Positions 40,960 through 56,351 of a DNA stretch of 64,000 nucleotides are shown here, piece by piece. The notes below the pieces were generated by a model. It saw only the letters and a program-made list of their open reading frames with translations, did no database searches and was not told the origin of the DNA. The stretch lies in assembly GCF_014898815.1 (NCBI RefSeq), contig NW_026515438.1, positions 992,001-1,056,000 of the forward strand. The letters are read 5' to 3'. Made by a program: the position numbers and the translations under genes. Position 1 is the stretch's first letter. Every line of letters begins with the position of its first letter. The stretch is from Panonychus citri. Lineage: Eukaryota > Arthropoda > Arachnida > Trombidiformes > Tetranychidae.

Positions 40960-43000
40960 GGTGGTTATTAGAAATTAACCTCACAGATCACAATTTACAA
41001 TTTACAGATAATTGTTACACTTGTAGATAAACAATTAGACTTGAAGAGGGACCAAAAAAGAGCAAAAAAATTAGAGAAAAAGCGAAAAAGAATCAAATTT
41101 TATAAACAAGAGAAAAAAAATTGATGAAGATGAGGAGAAGAGAAAAAGAATAAGATTTCAAGAGAGGAAAAGAGAAATTCTCTCTCACTGTGACTCATAA
41201 AGTGACGAGAATATTTTCCTTCTCAATAACATCATTTAAAAGGCTCTTTCTCTTTTTTTTCTTTCCTTTCTATTTAGAATTTTCGTCTTTTCTCCTTTCG
41301 TCTTCCTCTTCTTCACTTATCTTCATTCGCTCTTCTTTCATCTGCCAGACTCGCGAACTCGGTTAAGCCAATTTTCGATTATTATTCTCGAGCCGGTTCA
41401 CTTATTTTCGTTCTGTGACTTCTAACGCCATCTAACGGTCGACATTCATACGAGAATTTGGATTTTTTTCGATTTTCTATCAATTTTATGAGTAGAATTT
41501 ATTTAAATTCTTTTGTTTAATTTGTTGATTAGAAAGAGTGGAATTGGATTGTTGAAGTACAGTTGAAAACTGTAACTGAGAATTTTAATTCGATATTGAT
41601 GATTGAACAATCCAACGGTTCTGATGAAGATGCGATGGTTTTGATTAATCGAATCTTGTCTCCAATTTAATTAACTATTAATCCAAAGTATAATTTTCTA
41701 TTCTATTTTTTTTCTAATGTCTACTAATAGAATTGGAAGAATGAAAAATGAAAGTATTGAAACTTGTGAACATTTAGAGTTCGAAACTGAGCAAAAAAAA
41801 AAGATCTGATAAAAGAACCAATTCTAAACATCCTACAGCTTTTTCCCTAATTTTTTAACAATTGAAGCTTTAAAATAGATTAATTAAGTTAATTACTTAA
41901 TGAAGAAAAAAAATCGTAAAAAAGGAAACGATAAATTGATAAAATCTGATCGAAAATCGAACTTGGATTCGAATACAACAGAATTTGATTAGTTGATATT
42001 CCATTTAAAATTTTTCCACCAAATTACTAAGATTCGAAAGAAGAGAGACAAATTATTCTTCCAAAATTGATCAATAATTTCGAGAAAATTACAAGAAATT
42101 GAATCAAAGGAAAAAGTGAATAATTAAAAAAACTAATTAACAAAAGATTCGAATCCAAAAGTATCTTATCTTAGTATCGGTTAAAGTGGTTACCAAGCAA
42201 CGAATGTAAACAAGGGGAAAGAAAAAGGGGTCGAATAGAATTTCTCTCAAAAAGAAAGACTTTTACTCTTTCTCTTACTTTAGTTTCTTCTTATTTTCAT
42301 CCACACATTTTACTCTTTCTCTAAATTGTCTCTCTCTCTTTTTTCTTTCTATTTTGTCTAAAGAATCTTTTTTCTAACCATTTATTCCATTCTCATTCAT
42401 TTTCACCCTCGTTCGTGTGTGTATTCAACAAGTAAAGAGATAAAGAGAGAGAGAGGAAGAAAAAAAAACTAAGCCCAAAAGAAGAAGAAAAAAAAAGAGA
42501 ATAAAATGAGAAAAGAGAGAGAAGAGAATAAAGTAGAAAGAGAAAAGAAAGAGTAACATCATCTTCCAACAGGCATCAACAGGCAGATTCTCAGTTCTCT
42601 CTCTCTCTCTCTCTCCTTCAATCGCTCACTAAACTCACTCATTCACTCTCTCTCTCTCTATCTTCATCTTTCCATTACTTTCTCTCTCCATCCGATTCTC
42701 CCTCTTCATTATCTGTCTTTTATTCAGTTTTGTCAGTACTTGACATCAACTTTACATCATCATCACCATAATAATAATCATCATCATCGACAACAACAAC
42801 AACAACAACATCGCCATCAGAAAACACCAACAGTATCAACAGCTTTCTTTTCATATACAGTCAGTGTATATGAAAGTGTTTGTGTTTACCTAATCAACAA
42901 CGAAAACCACACAACCACAACATCAACAAGAATAACAAACGAACAATTAATCAGCGAGAATATTAATATTTAATAACATTCTAGTTATTTAGTCAACAAT
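40960..43000. promoter_or_regulatory. Divergent upstream region of the EF-hand and WD40 genes
   Basis: About 2 kb with no coding sequence. It has AG- and CT-rich tracts (for example CT repeats near 42,595-42,614 and 42,647-42,658), a less AT-rich patch at about 41,340-41,450 that could be the minus-strand promoter, and a CAACAA run near 42,790-42,810 in the probable 5' leader of the WD40 gene. Confidence 0.4.
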
Positions 43001-46000
43001 ATGAACCTCAACAATCACCATCTTAATTCATGTCAAACTCTAACCATTGACAATTGTAATTTTCTACAATTAATCGAGAAAGAGGAGAAACGTTTGGATT
43101 TAGAATGGCAAGATACTTACCGTGAGATTAACCGGATCGAAAGTCTAATCAACAGTTACACTGCTCTTAAATTAAATCTACTTGCCAAATTGGATAATAT
43201 TGAGATTAAGAAAAGTGAATGTGTCAAGAGAAAGACCAAATTAATCGGTGAAATGTCATGTCTACCTCTTCCTATTGATGGTAATTATAAAAATTCTATT
43301 CTCTTTTTTTATTCTCCATTGAAAATTCTATTCTCTTTTTCTCAAAATATGTTCTCTTGTTTTCTTTTCTTTTCTTTTCTCTTTTCTCTCCATCATTTTC
43401 CATCTTTCTCCTCTGTCTATCTCTCTCTCTCTCTTTTTTCTCTCTCACATATTTTCTATCTACGTATGTTATTTTCTTCTCTTCCTCGCCCTTTTCTCTT
43501 TTTACCTCTTTCCTTTCTTTCTTTTCTTCCCTTTCTTTTCTCTTTCTTCCCTTACACCTTATTTTCTTTTCTTTTCTCTCTCCCTTCTAAAATCTTTTCT
43601 TTCTTAATTAATCGTTATTGTTGTTAACCATTTTTAACGATGGAAAAACAATAATAATCGCATTAATCTTTTCCTCTCTTTTCTCATGTAATCATTTAAT
43701 CTTCGTTTTGTTGTCAATATAAACGTTCAACATTCTGACCAACAACCTTTTTCGACAAACAAATCATGCTCCATATCTACATGAATTATCCATTTAAATT
43801 AATCTGCTAATCGAAGACAAATAACAATACAAAATGGTTTCAGAATATCAACCTAATCTCTTTTTTTTCTTCTATTCTATTCTCTTCATTTTCTCTTTCT
43901 ACCTTTTTTTTCTCTTCAGTTGCAAGTCAATCCCTTCCTTCATGTAATACTTAATTTCTCTCTCGCTCTCTCTCTCTCTTCCTCTCTTAACTTGTTCACA
44001 ATTCACAATCTAATCAACAATTCAATTCTCTTGATCGATTACATTCTGTTTAATTTAATCGTATTTCTATCACTTTTCATGTCAAAAATTGTTATTTAAT
44101 TTTTTCTTCTTTGTCGAATAGAAAAAGAATAGAAAAAAAAATTATTCTCCAACAATCGATTAGAAAGCAAACATATATAACATCAGAATAATATAAAGAA
44201 TCCAACCAACAATTAAATTAAATCAAATTAAACGGTTTAGTTTACAATCTTCACGTTTGTTTCTATGATTACGACATTATTATCATCATCATGATGATAA
44301 TAATCAAATGATGATTAAAAGGGATGAGATGTTTTTTTTCAATTCGTAATCGTAAACAACCAACTCACTGAACACTTTCCTCTTTCAACGATAATTACAT
44401 ATACCCAAATGTATATAAATTCACCCACAACTTCTTGATGGATTAATGAGATTTTTACCTTTTTTTTTAATTAGTTGCATTAGTTTACTAATATTTGAAC
44501 AGATTTTCCATCCAACAATCGTAATGAACAAATCAAACTTGATCGTAACGATAATATTTGATTTCCATTCTGTAAACAGTAGCTAAACCATTAGAAAAAC
44601 AATACATCAACAATCATCATCATCATCATATGAATCACATCAGATTAATTTTCTTTATTCTATCTTGATTACAATCAGTCGTTTGTAATTGTATCTTTAA
44701 TTAACTTTCGTCTTTTTCTCTTCCCGAATGTTGTAGAACAGCAAATTGTAAATAAACCAAGAAATCAGACAAATCAACATCTCACACATCTAAAATTATA
44801 TCTAACGGTAAAAGAGAGAGAGAGACAGATACATTCGAAAATCATCAAAAAGGTAGAAAATGAAACAAACAAAATTCGAGTCGATTCCATCATCGATATT
44901 TCTGATTTTTATCATCAATTATTTTCGTTTCCATTTTATCACAAACAGTTTTATTATTATGATTTTTATCATGTTGGTAAATCGATGAAATTTTTTTTCG
45001 TTGATATACATTTGCTTGATACGTAGATGAATTTTCATCATCGATTGATTATTGAGAGAAAGGAGAGCAAGAGAGAGAGAGAGAGAGAGAGAGAGATTGA
45101 ATGAGTGAGTCTAATGAAAGAGTAGGAGGTGTAAGTGGTAAGGAGAAAGTGAAACAAAAAAAACTAGATGATGAAAATACATTGACTTGTAATGATGATT
45201 CTAATAATAATATTACAGATGAGCTCGTAAATTGGGTATCACAAGTTACCGTTATTTTCTGGTTGATGAGTTGACAGCTTGTGTGTACACACCTTGTGTG
45301 ATCAGCATGAATTAAATGAGCTTCTGACATGTATTATTATTATCATTTATTATTATTATTGCAATTATTGAGATACAATTGAATATATTTATATATAAAT
45401 GAAATGTATAAATATATTTGAATAATTGTTTATCCTGTTCTCACCTACGAATGAGCTGGAAACTTAACGGAACGAAGTAACGAATGATAGAAAGAGAGAA
45501 AGAGAGAGAGAGAGAGAAAAAAAAGAAAGAGGAAAGGAAACGAATTATACGAAATAAATTCGATAAGAAAAGTGGTTAGAACGAAATTATAAAAGGAGTA
45601 GGAGAAAAAGAATAAAAAAGTTGTTCTATCTCGAAAAAGAGAACATGATTTAAGTGAAAAACTTGAGTAAAGTTCAATTGTTGTGAAAAAAAAGAGAAAA
45701 AGTTAATAGTAATTTACTCAATTAACTTTAATTGATTGTGTAAGAATATCGGTAATAATTATTACGATGATAATGATGATGATTATACAGCAAATCTTTG
45801 TTCCAAGTTGGTACACATCTTACAAAATATGTGACTACTACATGATGGTTTATATTTATATCATGGAATCTGAAAAATTAAGAATCAGAATATGAATTAA
45901 GAACAAGATTTTAAAATTTTTTCTTCTCTATTTACTTTGCTCTTTTTTTTCTCTCTCTCACTTATTCATACATTTTCATTGAAAATCCTTTTTCCGTTTA

Positions 46001-49000
46001 CAGAAAAGTCTGTAGGGAGTGTTGAGAGAAAAGTGAGAGTATATTTGGTAAAAAAAGAGAGTGGGAGAGAAAGAAAGAAATGATGATGACGATAAAAAAG
46101 AGGAAGATATATCATCATAAGTGTAAGAAGAAAAAGTGACGATTGGAAAGATACGAAGAGTAAATTAAAAAGTTAAATAGTGTTGATTATCGTAATCATC
46201 TTGCGATGTTAAGAAGACAGACCATCGGACCTGCTTGTTTTCACCATGAAGATGAAGTTTTATCATGAAAAAAATGTTCTTTTTTTCTGATTAACAAACC
46301 AAAAAGAATGTTGAAAAAAAAGTTACCAAAATAATTTACCAGCAAAATGGGTCTATGACCTTTTCTTCATCTTGAGCTTCTACTTGATCCTGGGTTGATG
46401 GAACTCAGCGCAAGCCAGAGGAACAGGTCAGATTGAATGGAGTGTAAACTATCATCATCATCCACTCATCATCATGACAACAAAGCTTAATATCAACTTA
46501 TTCTCATCTTCTCTCTCTCTGAAATGATGCAGGATGATGGCGGTGGTTCACCATCATCATCCTGAAGAGTGTAAAGAAAACCTTTCGATCCATAACACAA
46601 AACTAATGCATTTATTTGTCTATTTTTTTTCTTGCTTCTGTTTTTTTAGTAACTTCCATTCAATTTGATTCTTGATTGTTTGTGGAGGCAATTTACCTCA
46701 TCATCAATACTTTTTTTCAAGTCTCATCATCTCAAAATCCTCTCACTTGCTCACTTCTTCCTCTTCCTCTTTGCTCCTTTAACCTAACAGGTTCCCTCTC
46801 TCTCCCCAATCTTTCATCTTGATCACTCTCATCTCAATATCTGAACATACAATTAATCGAGATCGCATCATTATTACAATCATAGTCTCATTACTATCAA
46901 CCTCTAACAACAATAATAATAATAATAATAACCAACTACACATGATAACAAGAGCATCAACATGATCACAACCACCAAGAAAAAAAAACAAATGCAAAAA
47001 TCAGCTTATGTAAGAGTGAGAAGTTAAGCTTGAGAAGAGTAAAAAATTCAACAAAAAAAAGGAGAGAGAGAGAGAGAAATGGAAGAAAGAGAAAGTAAAG
47101 AAAGTGAATGAGATGATGAAAAAAAGAAAAAAAAGAAAAGGTTCTTAACCCAGACGACAGAAGAGATTACCTGTAACCTGTTAAACAACTTTCATGATGA
47201 TTATTATTGAGAAACAAGTGAATTGTTGGGTCGTGGCCTTTTCGCTAACATCCTTTTCCGATTGAGATCGTATTTTGTGTTCTTCTCTTGCTTGTTGGGC
47301 GAGAATCGTATCTACACTCACTCACTTACTCACTTATTCATCCTTACAATTTACTCTCATCATCTCATCTTTTTCATGTTTCATTGGTCGTTCATCTTTT
47401 CGCCATCATCTTACCTTTTTTCCTTTCTCTCTCTCTCTCTCTCCAACCTACTAGTATAATCATCATCATCTTCATCATAATAATAAGAAAAAAAATTAGA
47501 TCTCAATGTGTATCTGATTTCACATGAAACTTGTTTATCATTCATTTACAAATCATCATGAATTTGGAAATTGTTTCGTTGCTAAATCAGTTGGGATAAT
47601 CACAATAACCATTAAATTGCTGGTTAGATGATTGTTATTAAAGTTTTTTTCTTCTTCGCCTTGATTATGTTTGGTTGAGAGAACCAACAATTTGCAATTG
47701 ATTAATTTACATTTGATTGTATTTTCCTTTTGATTTAAATCAATCAAATCATTTTTTTTCTTCTCTCAATCATTTCTTTTTCCAACTTTACAAATCTAAT
47801 TGTAGTTAGAAGAAAATTTTAATTACAATTAACTTTTGCCAATTTTTTCCAATCAAGGGAAATTTAAATCTCACATATCATTTAAAAGGTATTATTTATT
47901 GGAGCAAGGTTATTAATTGAATTGAATCAATTATCATTATTATTATTATGTTAATTGTTGTGATAATGATATGAGAAACAAAACAGTTTTCATCAGGAGA
48001 AATTGATTAATCACAATTAACTTAATCTTGCCATTGGATCAATATATTGTATTTATAATAATGTATTTATATTATTAGTATTTGCGTGTCAGGTAACCTT
48101 AAAGATGATGATGATGATGATGATAAGAAACTAGGAGCATCTCTAGTTACTATTATAATCAATAATGATGATATTTGCTTGATTGTAATCATTAATCTGA
48201 TGATTATTGGTTAATGATTTTATGCAATGAAGAGTAAATGTTTCATTTGAAACAATTAACTCTCAATATTAAGTTTCTCTGTTTCTAATTTACTTAAACC
48301 AATGTTAATCATTTTAATTAATGATTATATTGTTACAGTTAATGTTGATTAATTTGTCGTAATTTATTTCCTCGTTTTCATTGATTGTTGTTAATTATTA
48401 ATTTGTTTCTTATTTTCCAACATTTTCTGTGAATTAATATTGATCTTCTCTGGTGATTAAGATTGATAATCAATCAACAATTTGATTTTTCTTTCAAACC
48501 AAATTGATTATTATCATTTTTAACAATCAATTCTGTTCCTTAAATGATGAACCAATTTCCAAACTTAAATTAATCATTTAAATTTTCTGTTTATTGTGAC
48601 AATTTATTTCACTTTAAATTGATTGTTATTCTATTGAGACTATTTTTAAACAATCATCTTAATTAACTTAATATGATTATAATGATTACCTTTCATCGTT
48701 AAATTATCATGAGTATAAAATGATACATTTAATGTGGTTAACAATTACTTTTTGTTACAATTTTCTCAATTAATTGTAGACAATTTGATAATAATATTCA
48801 TTGATTGTTATTAACTTTAATTCTAATCATTAATCTGATAGGATTTCACGTTTTTCTTCATAAATATAATAGTTGATCAAATTAATTGTTAAATAATTTG
48901 TTCTCATTGATAATAATCTTTGTAGAAATCACAATCTATTCATTGTTCCTTAATGATTATCACCTTTTCCTTTTACTTTCACTTTTAATGTATTGATTGT

Positions 49001-50672
49001 TGTTCGATAATTAACTTTCTCTTTTTTCTAATTCTTTCTTTTTGATCAGATTTTTCGGCAATCCATCGATTCAACAGTGATGATGACCTTCAAAATTCAA
49101 GTTTATGTTTACGTGAAAATGGAAGTGAATCTGGGTCTAATAGCTTTTCAATGGACAACATAGTTGCTGATCTTTTGCAAACCATTTCTGAAGGAACCGG
49201 AGTTTCTGGTAATGGTGGTGGTTCAATTGGCTGTGGTAGCTCATCATTGGGCTCATCAACCGGTAATGGAACCTATGAAAGACCTGAATCTTCAAGTAGT
49301 GTAACCTTTTCATCGGGTTCATCTGACTATCCGGCAACCGTAGGACGTATCTCATCACCCCAATCATCAATGACCTTATCTTCATCAACTAACAACAACA
49401 ACAACAACAACACTACCGGACTTGATCATCATCACTCAAACCACCACCTCCATCAAAGGAACCAAAATTTTAATCACAACAACAACATCAACATCAACAA
49501 CAACAATAATAATAATAACCATCATCATTCAGGAATGAAACCAGTTACAGCTGCTTCAATTGTAAGCAACATATCCGGAAGTAACAGTAACATCAGCACA
49601 AATAGTAACACCAGTAGCATCAGCAGTTCGGGAAAAACTAATAATAACAACATCAACAACAACAATATCAATGGTCACCTTAATATTAACAACATTAATA
49701 ATAATAACAGTTTGGTTAATAATAACAACACTGAGAATGAGGAATCAAGTTCAACCGGAAGTAATGGAGCCTCTAGTCAAGTTGTTGGTCCTCCACCTCG
49801 GTTTACCTCAAATCGTAGCTTCAATACACATAAAGTGCAATATAATTCCGTCCTTACCCTGGAAACATCATCCAATGGTTATGTTTACAAGTCACTTAAT
49901 GATGGAACTGTGATGAGATATAAATTTGGTAATCCTTCTGATAATCAAATTTTCCCTGGACACAAGGATAAAGTCAAAGTTTTGGTTCTAGATTCTAAAT
50001 CTCAATTACTTTACACTGGTTGTGATGATGGTAATGTCCGGTGTTTTAACGCGACCACAGGTCAACTTTGTAACCAATTCTCCTGTGATGGTATAGTTAT
50101 CAGTATTGATCGATCGGTTGATGAGTATCTAGTTTTCGCCACCAATAAGGGCTGGATTTACCTGGTTAACCATAATTTTAAACTAATCTCATCTCATCGA
50201 ACCTTTAATTGGATTTTTGCTGTAAAAAATATTCTTCACCCATATAAAGATGGTTCTAAAAGATTATTGGTCATCCCAATGAAACATAAACCCACCGTGG
50301 TCGAAGCCATGTCGGGTAAAATTTTACAAGAAATTGGTACAGCTACAATTGAGTCTCGACCCTGTCTCCAGGTTAACGGAAGTATCGCCATTTTAGCATC
50401 AGTTGTTGATAAATCAGATAACGGTACATCTCATATCAATGTTTATGATTCGGCAAGTGTAAGTGTCACCAAAATAATACTCACACACACCTAACCCAAT
50501 ATTGCACAAGTAAATAAACATGACAGAAAATTCAAATCATGACCAGATATAAACCTTTGATTATCTGATTATCATGATGATTACTAATATTATGATTCTG
50601 TTAATCATTATTATTAGCATTTACCACATCATTTTATCACTAAAATCATTATTTATTTTATCACTTTTTTCA

Positions 50673-50731
<59 letters not shown>

Positions 50732-51646
50732 TTGTCTTCCTTTTCATCTCTCCTTCCCTTTCTTAAATGATAATATATTATCAGGTTAATGAACTAATAG
50801 GTTTTACTTTTTTTGCATAACACTTATAACACAATATATTTACTACATTTATATAATATCACATAACGGTAAATGCAAATGACAGGTTATCAGGATTGTC
50901 ATTTTTGAATAGGAAATCGATTAACTAAAATTAACATTTTTAATTTAAATGAAAGTTATCGGTTCTGTATCGTCACTTAATTGTACTCAATTTACTTGTT
51001 GATAAGATAATGATGTTTGTTAATAGCTGTCAAATTTGTTACAATAATAATATAATAATTGGTTAAATAGTTGAAATAATTGTAATAGTAATTAACTGTT
51101 ATGTTTTTGTTACTTTTACTTTTCTCTCAATTAGATGATAATTTATCCGTCTGATTCACCTTGATAAACACAATTGATTGTTTACTAATTGTTGTTATTT
51201 TCTTTTTGTATTTTTTTTTCTTCTTCTTCCTTATTTCCTTAATTTTCTCGATCAATTAGAATTGGAAATGTATTCAATCAATTAAAAAGGAAGGATTAAT
51301 ATCATCAATGTGCACTCATGGACACGATCTCTACGTTGGAATAAAGTTTCCCTCCTATGGACACGTTCAATGTTTCAAGTGGTCAAATCGATCTCTTTAC
51401 CTCAAATGGGTCGCCTGTATTGCCTACGTGCACACCCTTTCAGTGATGCCCTCGGATGTTCACAATTTATCCCTGATGCCCTCTGACATCGTTCTCAATG
51501 GTGGACCTGATGGTAACGTTTACAACACCACACCAAATGCAAAGGGACCATTTTTCTGTATGAACAAGAAATGTGATTGTAAACTACCTTTTGCTAGAAG
51601 AAAGGATTTAGATTTTCACTATTCGAAACTTCAATCATCATCTTAA
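43001..51646 (+). CDS. WD40-repeat protein with N-terminal coiled coil and C-terminal zinc finger (ZNF106-like?)
   Basis: Exons 43,001-43,280, 49,050-50,458 and 51,260-51,646 are joined at compatible phases (1 and 0) and give 691 residues. Residues about 20-90 form a coiled coil (EKEEKRLDLEWQDTYREINR). Exon 2 begins with an acidic/Ser segment, then a long Ser/Gly and Asn/His-rich low-complexity region, then WD40 blades (VQYNSVLTLETSSNGYVYKS, DKVKVLVLDSKSQLLYTGCD, GNVRCFNATTGQ). The last exon adds LYVGIKFPSYGHVQCFKW and a C-terminal atypical finger (CMNKKCDC...DLDFHY). The combination of coiled coil, WD40 and terminal C2H2-like finger recalls ZNF106, an RNA-binding nuclear protein, but I am not sure of this. 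No catalytic motif is seen. Confidence 0.8.
43281..49049 (+). other. Intron 1 of the WD40 gene (5.8 kb)
   Basis: Begins gtaatt and ends tttttgatcag. Long CT- and GA-rich low-complexity stretches (43,290-43,610; GA repeat at 45,071-45,096; 45,490-45,520; 47,425-47,444). No exon recognised on either strand; the open frames inside are compositional. Confidence 0.6.
50676..50728. repeat. (CT)n microsatellite
   Basis: About 26 perfect CT units in intron 2 of the WD40 gene (50,459-51,259). On the + strand it is a pure pyrimidine run. The rest of that intron holds nothing recognised. Confidence 0.95.
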
Positions 51647-54600
51647 ATCGCCAACAACAATCAAAGAAACTCAACACCATTTCCTCCTCGAAAATAAACA
51701 ATCTCCACGTCCCCCATTCCTCTTCTTCCGCCACGAAACCACAACTTTAAACCATGATGATTATACACGTTGAAGATGATCAGAATATCGGATTAACGCT
51801 TTATGAGAATCTTTTTTTTTTGGCAAACAAATGAAAACTAAGAATCGAGAGTAACACCAACCACCCCCACAAGAATTAACCTAATCCCCTTCGATGGATA
51901 TTTAAAGCTTGGAATTTTTTTTTCTATCAACAATACAAGAAAACGTAAACACCGTCAAGTTAATAACGATGAAAAAGATCAAGAAGGAAAAGAAACATAA
52001 AAGGAAAACAAGGCAACAACAATTAACAAAAATCAACAACAACACAATCAAGATGCAAGAGAATTGACTACAGAAAATAAATCAACAACCTCTTTCTCCA
52101 ATTGGGAAGTCTTTTTACTCTGTAGAAGACAACAATTAAATCATCAACACACATGAAAGCACACGAACACACACTCAACATCTCATCAGCACATCAACAG
52201 AATTTTTTGTCACCAACATTAATCAAATCGATCTAATTTTTTTAAATCAACTTTTTGTCCTCAACAAACAAAAGTGTTTAGTAAAAAAAAACACTCATAC
52301 AATCAACACCAGTTGACACCAAACCAAGAAGAGAAAAAAAATCAAGAATCAGCAACAACAACAACAAAAAAACACCAACAACAATCAACAAGAGGAACAA
52401 CAAACTAAAAACCACATCAACATACAAACACTTTCCTAATTTCCTATTTCCTTTTCCTTTCCTCCATTTTTGCAAATTCACATGCAAAAACCACTTAGGT
52501 GAACACCTTCCTCTCTCTCTCTCTCATGCTATTTTTGTTCCATTTTTTTCTCTCTCTTCTATCATCATTGTAATTACGATGATCCTTAACTGATGATTGC
52601 ATATTTACATAATATCTAAATATGCAAATAAGTTATCCCTCATTCTGTTGATCCATCAGCTTAAACTGTTTGTCTCATTCTGGTAGACAGATTATCCTGA
52701 TTAATCATGATCTATCTGGATGATAACTTTAATTGCTGATCGTTCCTAGAAATACAACATTAACCCAATCACCATCAAGCCTAGACGATTGATTATCTTC
52801 ATATATTTTAAAATCATTTATTTTCTCCATTCATATAATTAGTTAACCAATTGACCAACTTTTTGATTCATGAAACTTTTTTTTTCCTCGTCTTTGTCTC
52901 TCCCAATTGTCACCTAGATTGAGAGATACATCAAGTGATCATAAGCCAAGGCTGATGTGTGATAACAAAAACCTATTACTTTTTTTGCATTATCATCTTC
53001 ATCTTCATCACTTTCATCATCTTTCTTATCATCATCATCAACCTAAATCATTTTCCTGCTGCAATTTGATTTAACTAATCAATCAATCAACTAACCAAAA
53101 AAAAAACGCTAAACAATTTGTGTCCTTAAACAAGCAAGAAGAAATCACTTTAAGAAAAAATCACAATCGATGAGATTGAGGCTTGTCCAAGTTAATTGTG
53201 ATTCCCGTTAACAATTAATTTTAATCATAAAACTCTAGATGATATTTTTTGCCTCCTTCCTGATTCCCTGTTACTCTGATTGTCCACTTCCTTGATTTTT
53301 ACCCACAAAAAGAAACCTGTGACCTAAACTGTAACAATCAACATCATCATTACCTGTAAACAATGATGATTTAATTGTTTATACTCATCTCAACAATTTG
53401 TAACAACAATTAAGCATTTTTTTTGTCATATTCAAGTTATATCATTTTATATATTGTATCTTGTGCATTTTGTTTTTTTTTCATAAGTTATAATGCTTAC
53501 CCTTTTTTGGCTGTACAACAATTAACTCGTAATTAACGTTAATTGTTATTTCTCGTCTATTTCACCCAGAGTGAGATTTAACATTCAACATTAATCAATT
53601 AATTGTTTACCAAAATCTGTTTTAATTGTGATTATCAAACTTATCAAACACCAGTTACTGTAAACTATTATTATTAATGGTACCAATTACTTCAGTTAAT
53701 TGTTGATTAATTGTAGTTATTTGTGATACTCTAATTGTTCTCACTTTTTACTTTTAATTATCTTAAGTCTTTCTCTCTCTATGATTTATATCCTTTTCTT
53801 TTTTTCTCATTAATCATCTTATCATCATCTTAATTGTTGATGATTCTTTTTAATTGTAACCTTTGTGGAATCATTTTTTTCCTCTTTACCCTTTTTCCAA
53901 TGATATCTTTTCAATTCTCTGGTGAAAATTAATTGCTGTTGATTAATTTCCGGTTAATTGAGAAAAAGAAACTTTTTTTTTCTATCAACTATTAACTATC
54001 AACAAAGATAAAAAAAAATAATTTAATTGTAAATGTAAACATGAAAACGAAAGTGATTGATTTTGTTAGATTGTTGTAATTTAACTACAATCATTTTTAA
54101 TTGTCTTTTTGATTCTGACTTTTTGTTTTTGTCATACTAATTAATTGTAATCATCATTGATCATCCCAGTGTAAATCAAATCTAATATATTGTTTATCCT
54201 CTATCATTAATTGTTAACAATCAAACTCATACAAATTTCATCGTAGTGATTAACTTTGTCAAATTTACCGTTACTTTTGTTGTTAATTTAAATTTGACAA
54301 CAATCACAGATGACAATTTAATTTAAATCAGTATAATGATGATAAAAAAATTTTTTGTTAACGTTATTGATTGTAATCAAATTGTGATTCCAATCAAATT
54401 GACAATTAACTTTGCTCTCCATCAACATCACTCTGGTCCTCCAATCGCAATTATAATTAACCACAAAACTAAATTGACCATTTGGACATCGCACACGTTA
54501 ATTAATTCAAATTGTTCATGTTTAACAATCAATCCACAATTGGTGACACTTAATCACAACAATCAAAACAATCAATTGATTACAATTTAAAAGTGAAAGC

Positions 54601-56351
54601 CATTCCCATTCAATTGGATTAACCTTTTGAGAATCCAATCTCTTTTTTCAAATGATCAACAATTTAACAACAATTGATTAACCTAAACAGTTAATTCATA
54701 TTCACAATGAAGACAGAAAATCAAATGTTGTCCAAAAACAGATCAAATTAACTACTAATTGTTGTTACATTTGTGATCTGTTGTTTTTGCTTTTGTTTCT
54801 ACAATTAAATTAATCAACACAATCAGTTGATTAAAACTCTTATTATTCAACAATCAAAGGATTTTGGAACCAAGGAAAATCATAAATCAACCAAACTCAT
54901 CGAATCGTAATTTTTTTCCTCTCGAAATTGTGATTAACTAATTGGAGAAAGTTTTTTTTTCGTTCGAATCGAATCCAAGTCAACAAGAGAAGAAGATATT
55001 TTGTCATAAACAACATAATTACCAAATCATCATCAAGATCACCAATTAATTAACTGGAGTCGATTTTTTTTTCTTCACAATCAATTGGACGACTGGTGAT
55101 GGAATCAATTTAATCAACACAATTAAATCCCAATCAAGACATGTTACAATCAATGTGGATCAACCTCATCATTAGATTAACCTTTTAACTCTACAATTTA
55201 GAGACTTAATCACCAACAAGAACTGAAAAAATGGTTTCTAGTGATTAACTTAAAACAATTAACTAATTACGATTAATTTTTCTCGTCACATTCATTTGCA
55301 TTTTTTGCTCTTTCGCTTGGTTTCTATTAGATGATTTTATCGCCTCCATCTTCATCATCACCTCTCTCCTCTCTCTCTCTCTCTCTCTCTTTATCTCAAT
55401 TTTATATAATTAATTAATTCTTGCTAATTTATTAATTACTTTCTCTCTCTCTCAACTTTGACCTAATTTTTTTGCGCTTCAAGTCGACAACAATCAACAA
55501 CTTTTTTCTTCTCCCCATTAACTTATCATCTTTATCTATTTTAATTTACTATTATCACTTTATTATTAATTATTATTATTTACTATTGATTTTATTGAAA
55601 ATATTTAAGAGAAGAACCTTAATGTTCATCCCCCTCTTCCCTCACCACACCCTTTCACCCCCACTTCCTCAATCTTCATCTTATTGCTTTTCAAGTTACC
55701 ATTTTTTTTGTCTCTATTTGGATTAATTCAAAAAAAAATCTTTATTTTCAATTATAACTTTTGAATCTAATTTTACTTTTTATTTATTCACAATCAATTA
55801 ATTGCTCTATTAAATTGTTATTCTCTCTCTCTTTCTGATCATCTGATCCATGAGAATGATTGATTCTTGATGATTAAGAAAAGGGATTAAACTAAATTAA
55901 CTTAATTATTGGTGGATTAACAAACGACTATGTTGATTGTTTTTCTGTCAACAATTTGATTAATTGGTTAAAAATTTTTCTCTCTCTCAAATGTTGATTA
56001 AAACAAGTTGACACAATTAAGTGATCCTTAAAATTGTTGTCCAAATGGTGATTAAATCATTTATTAATCCAGTTTGGTTTAATTGTGATCGATTTTGATT
56101 GTTTGTCTCTCTCTCACTCTCTCTTTTCATCATCTTAATTGTTAAAAATGATTAAATTAAGTGATTCAATAAAATGATTAAGTTAATTATTATAAAAATC
56201 CAATGATTTATTATCGTTCAATTAGATTACAATTAGTGATGAAAATAAGGATAACTTTTAATGGTTAATTGTTGACAAAATTAAGAATCAATTTCTGGAT
56301 AATTAAACATCAGATTTATTATCTCAATACAAAATTAATCAATCAGTTTAA
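51647..56351. other. Long noncoding stretch: WD40 3' UTR and intergenic DNA
   Basis: 4.7 kb without a supported gene. It has CAACAA-rich DNA just after the stop (52,010-52,400, likely 3' UTR), a CT repeat near 52,511-52,525, another at 55,368-55,390, and AT-rich DNA with many TTAATTGT words. Open frames at 54,336 and 55,472 lack any motif. Confidence 0.5.

Noticed and set aside
43357..43627. Phe/Ser-rich frames after exon 1 of the WD40 gene
   Set aside because: CT-rich intron sequence after a good donor; not protein-like.
46779..47527. Short frames in the large WD40 intron, including a Leu-run frame
   Set aside because: All are translations of ATA/ATT and CT repeats; no motif or splice support.
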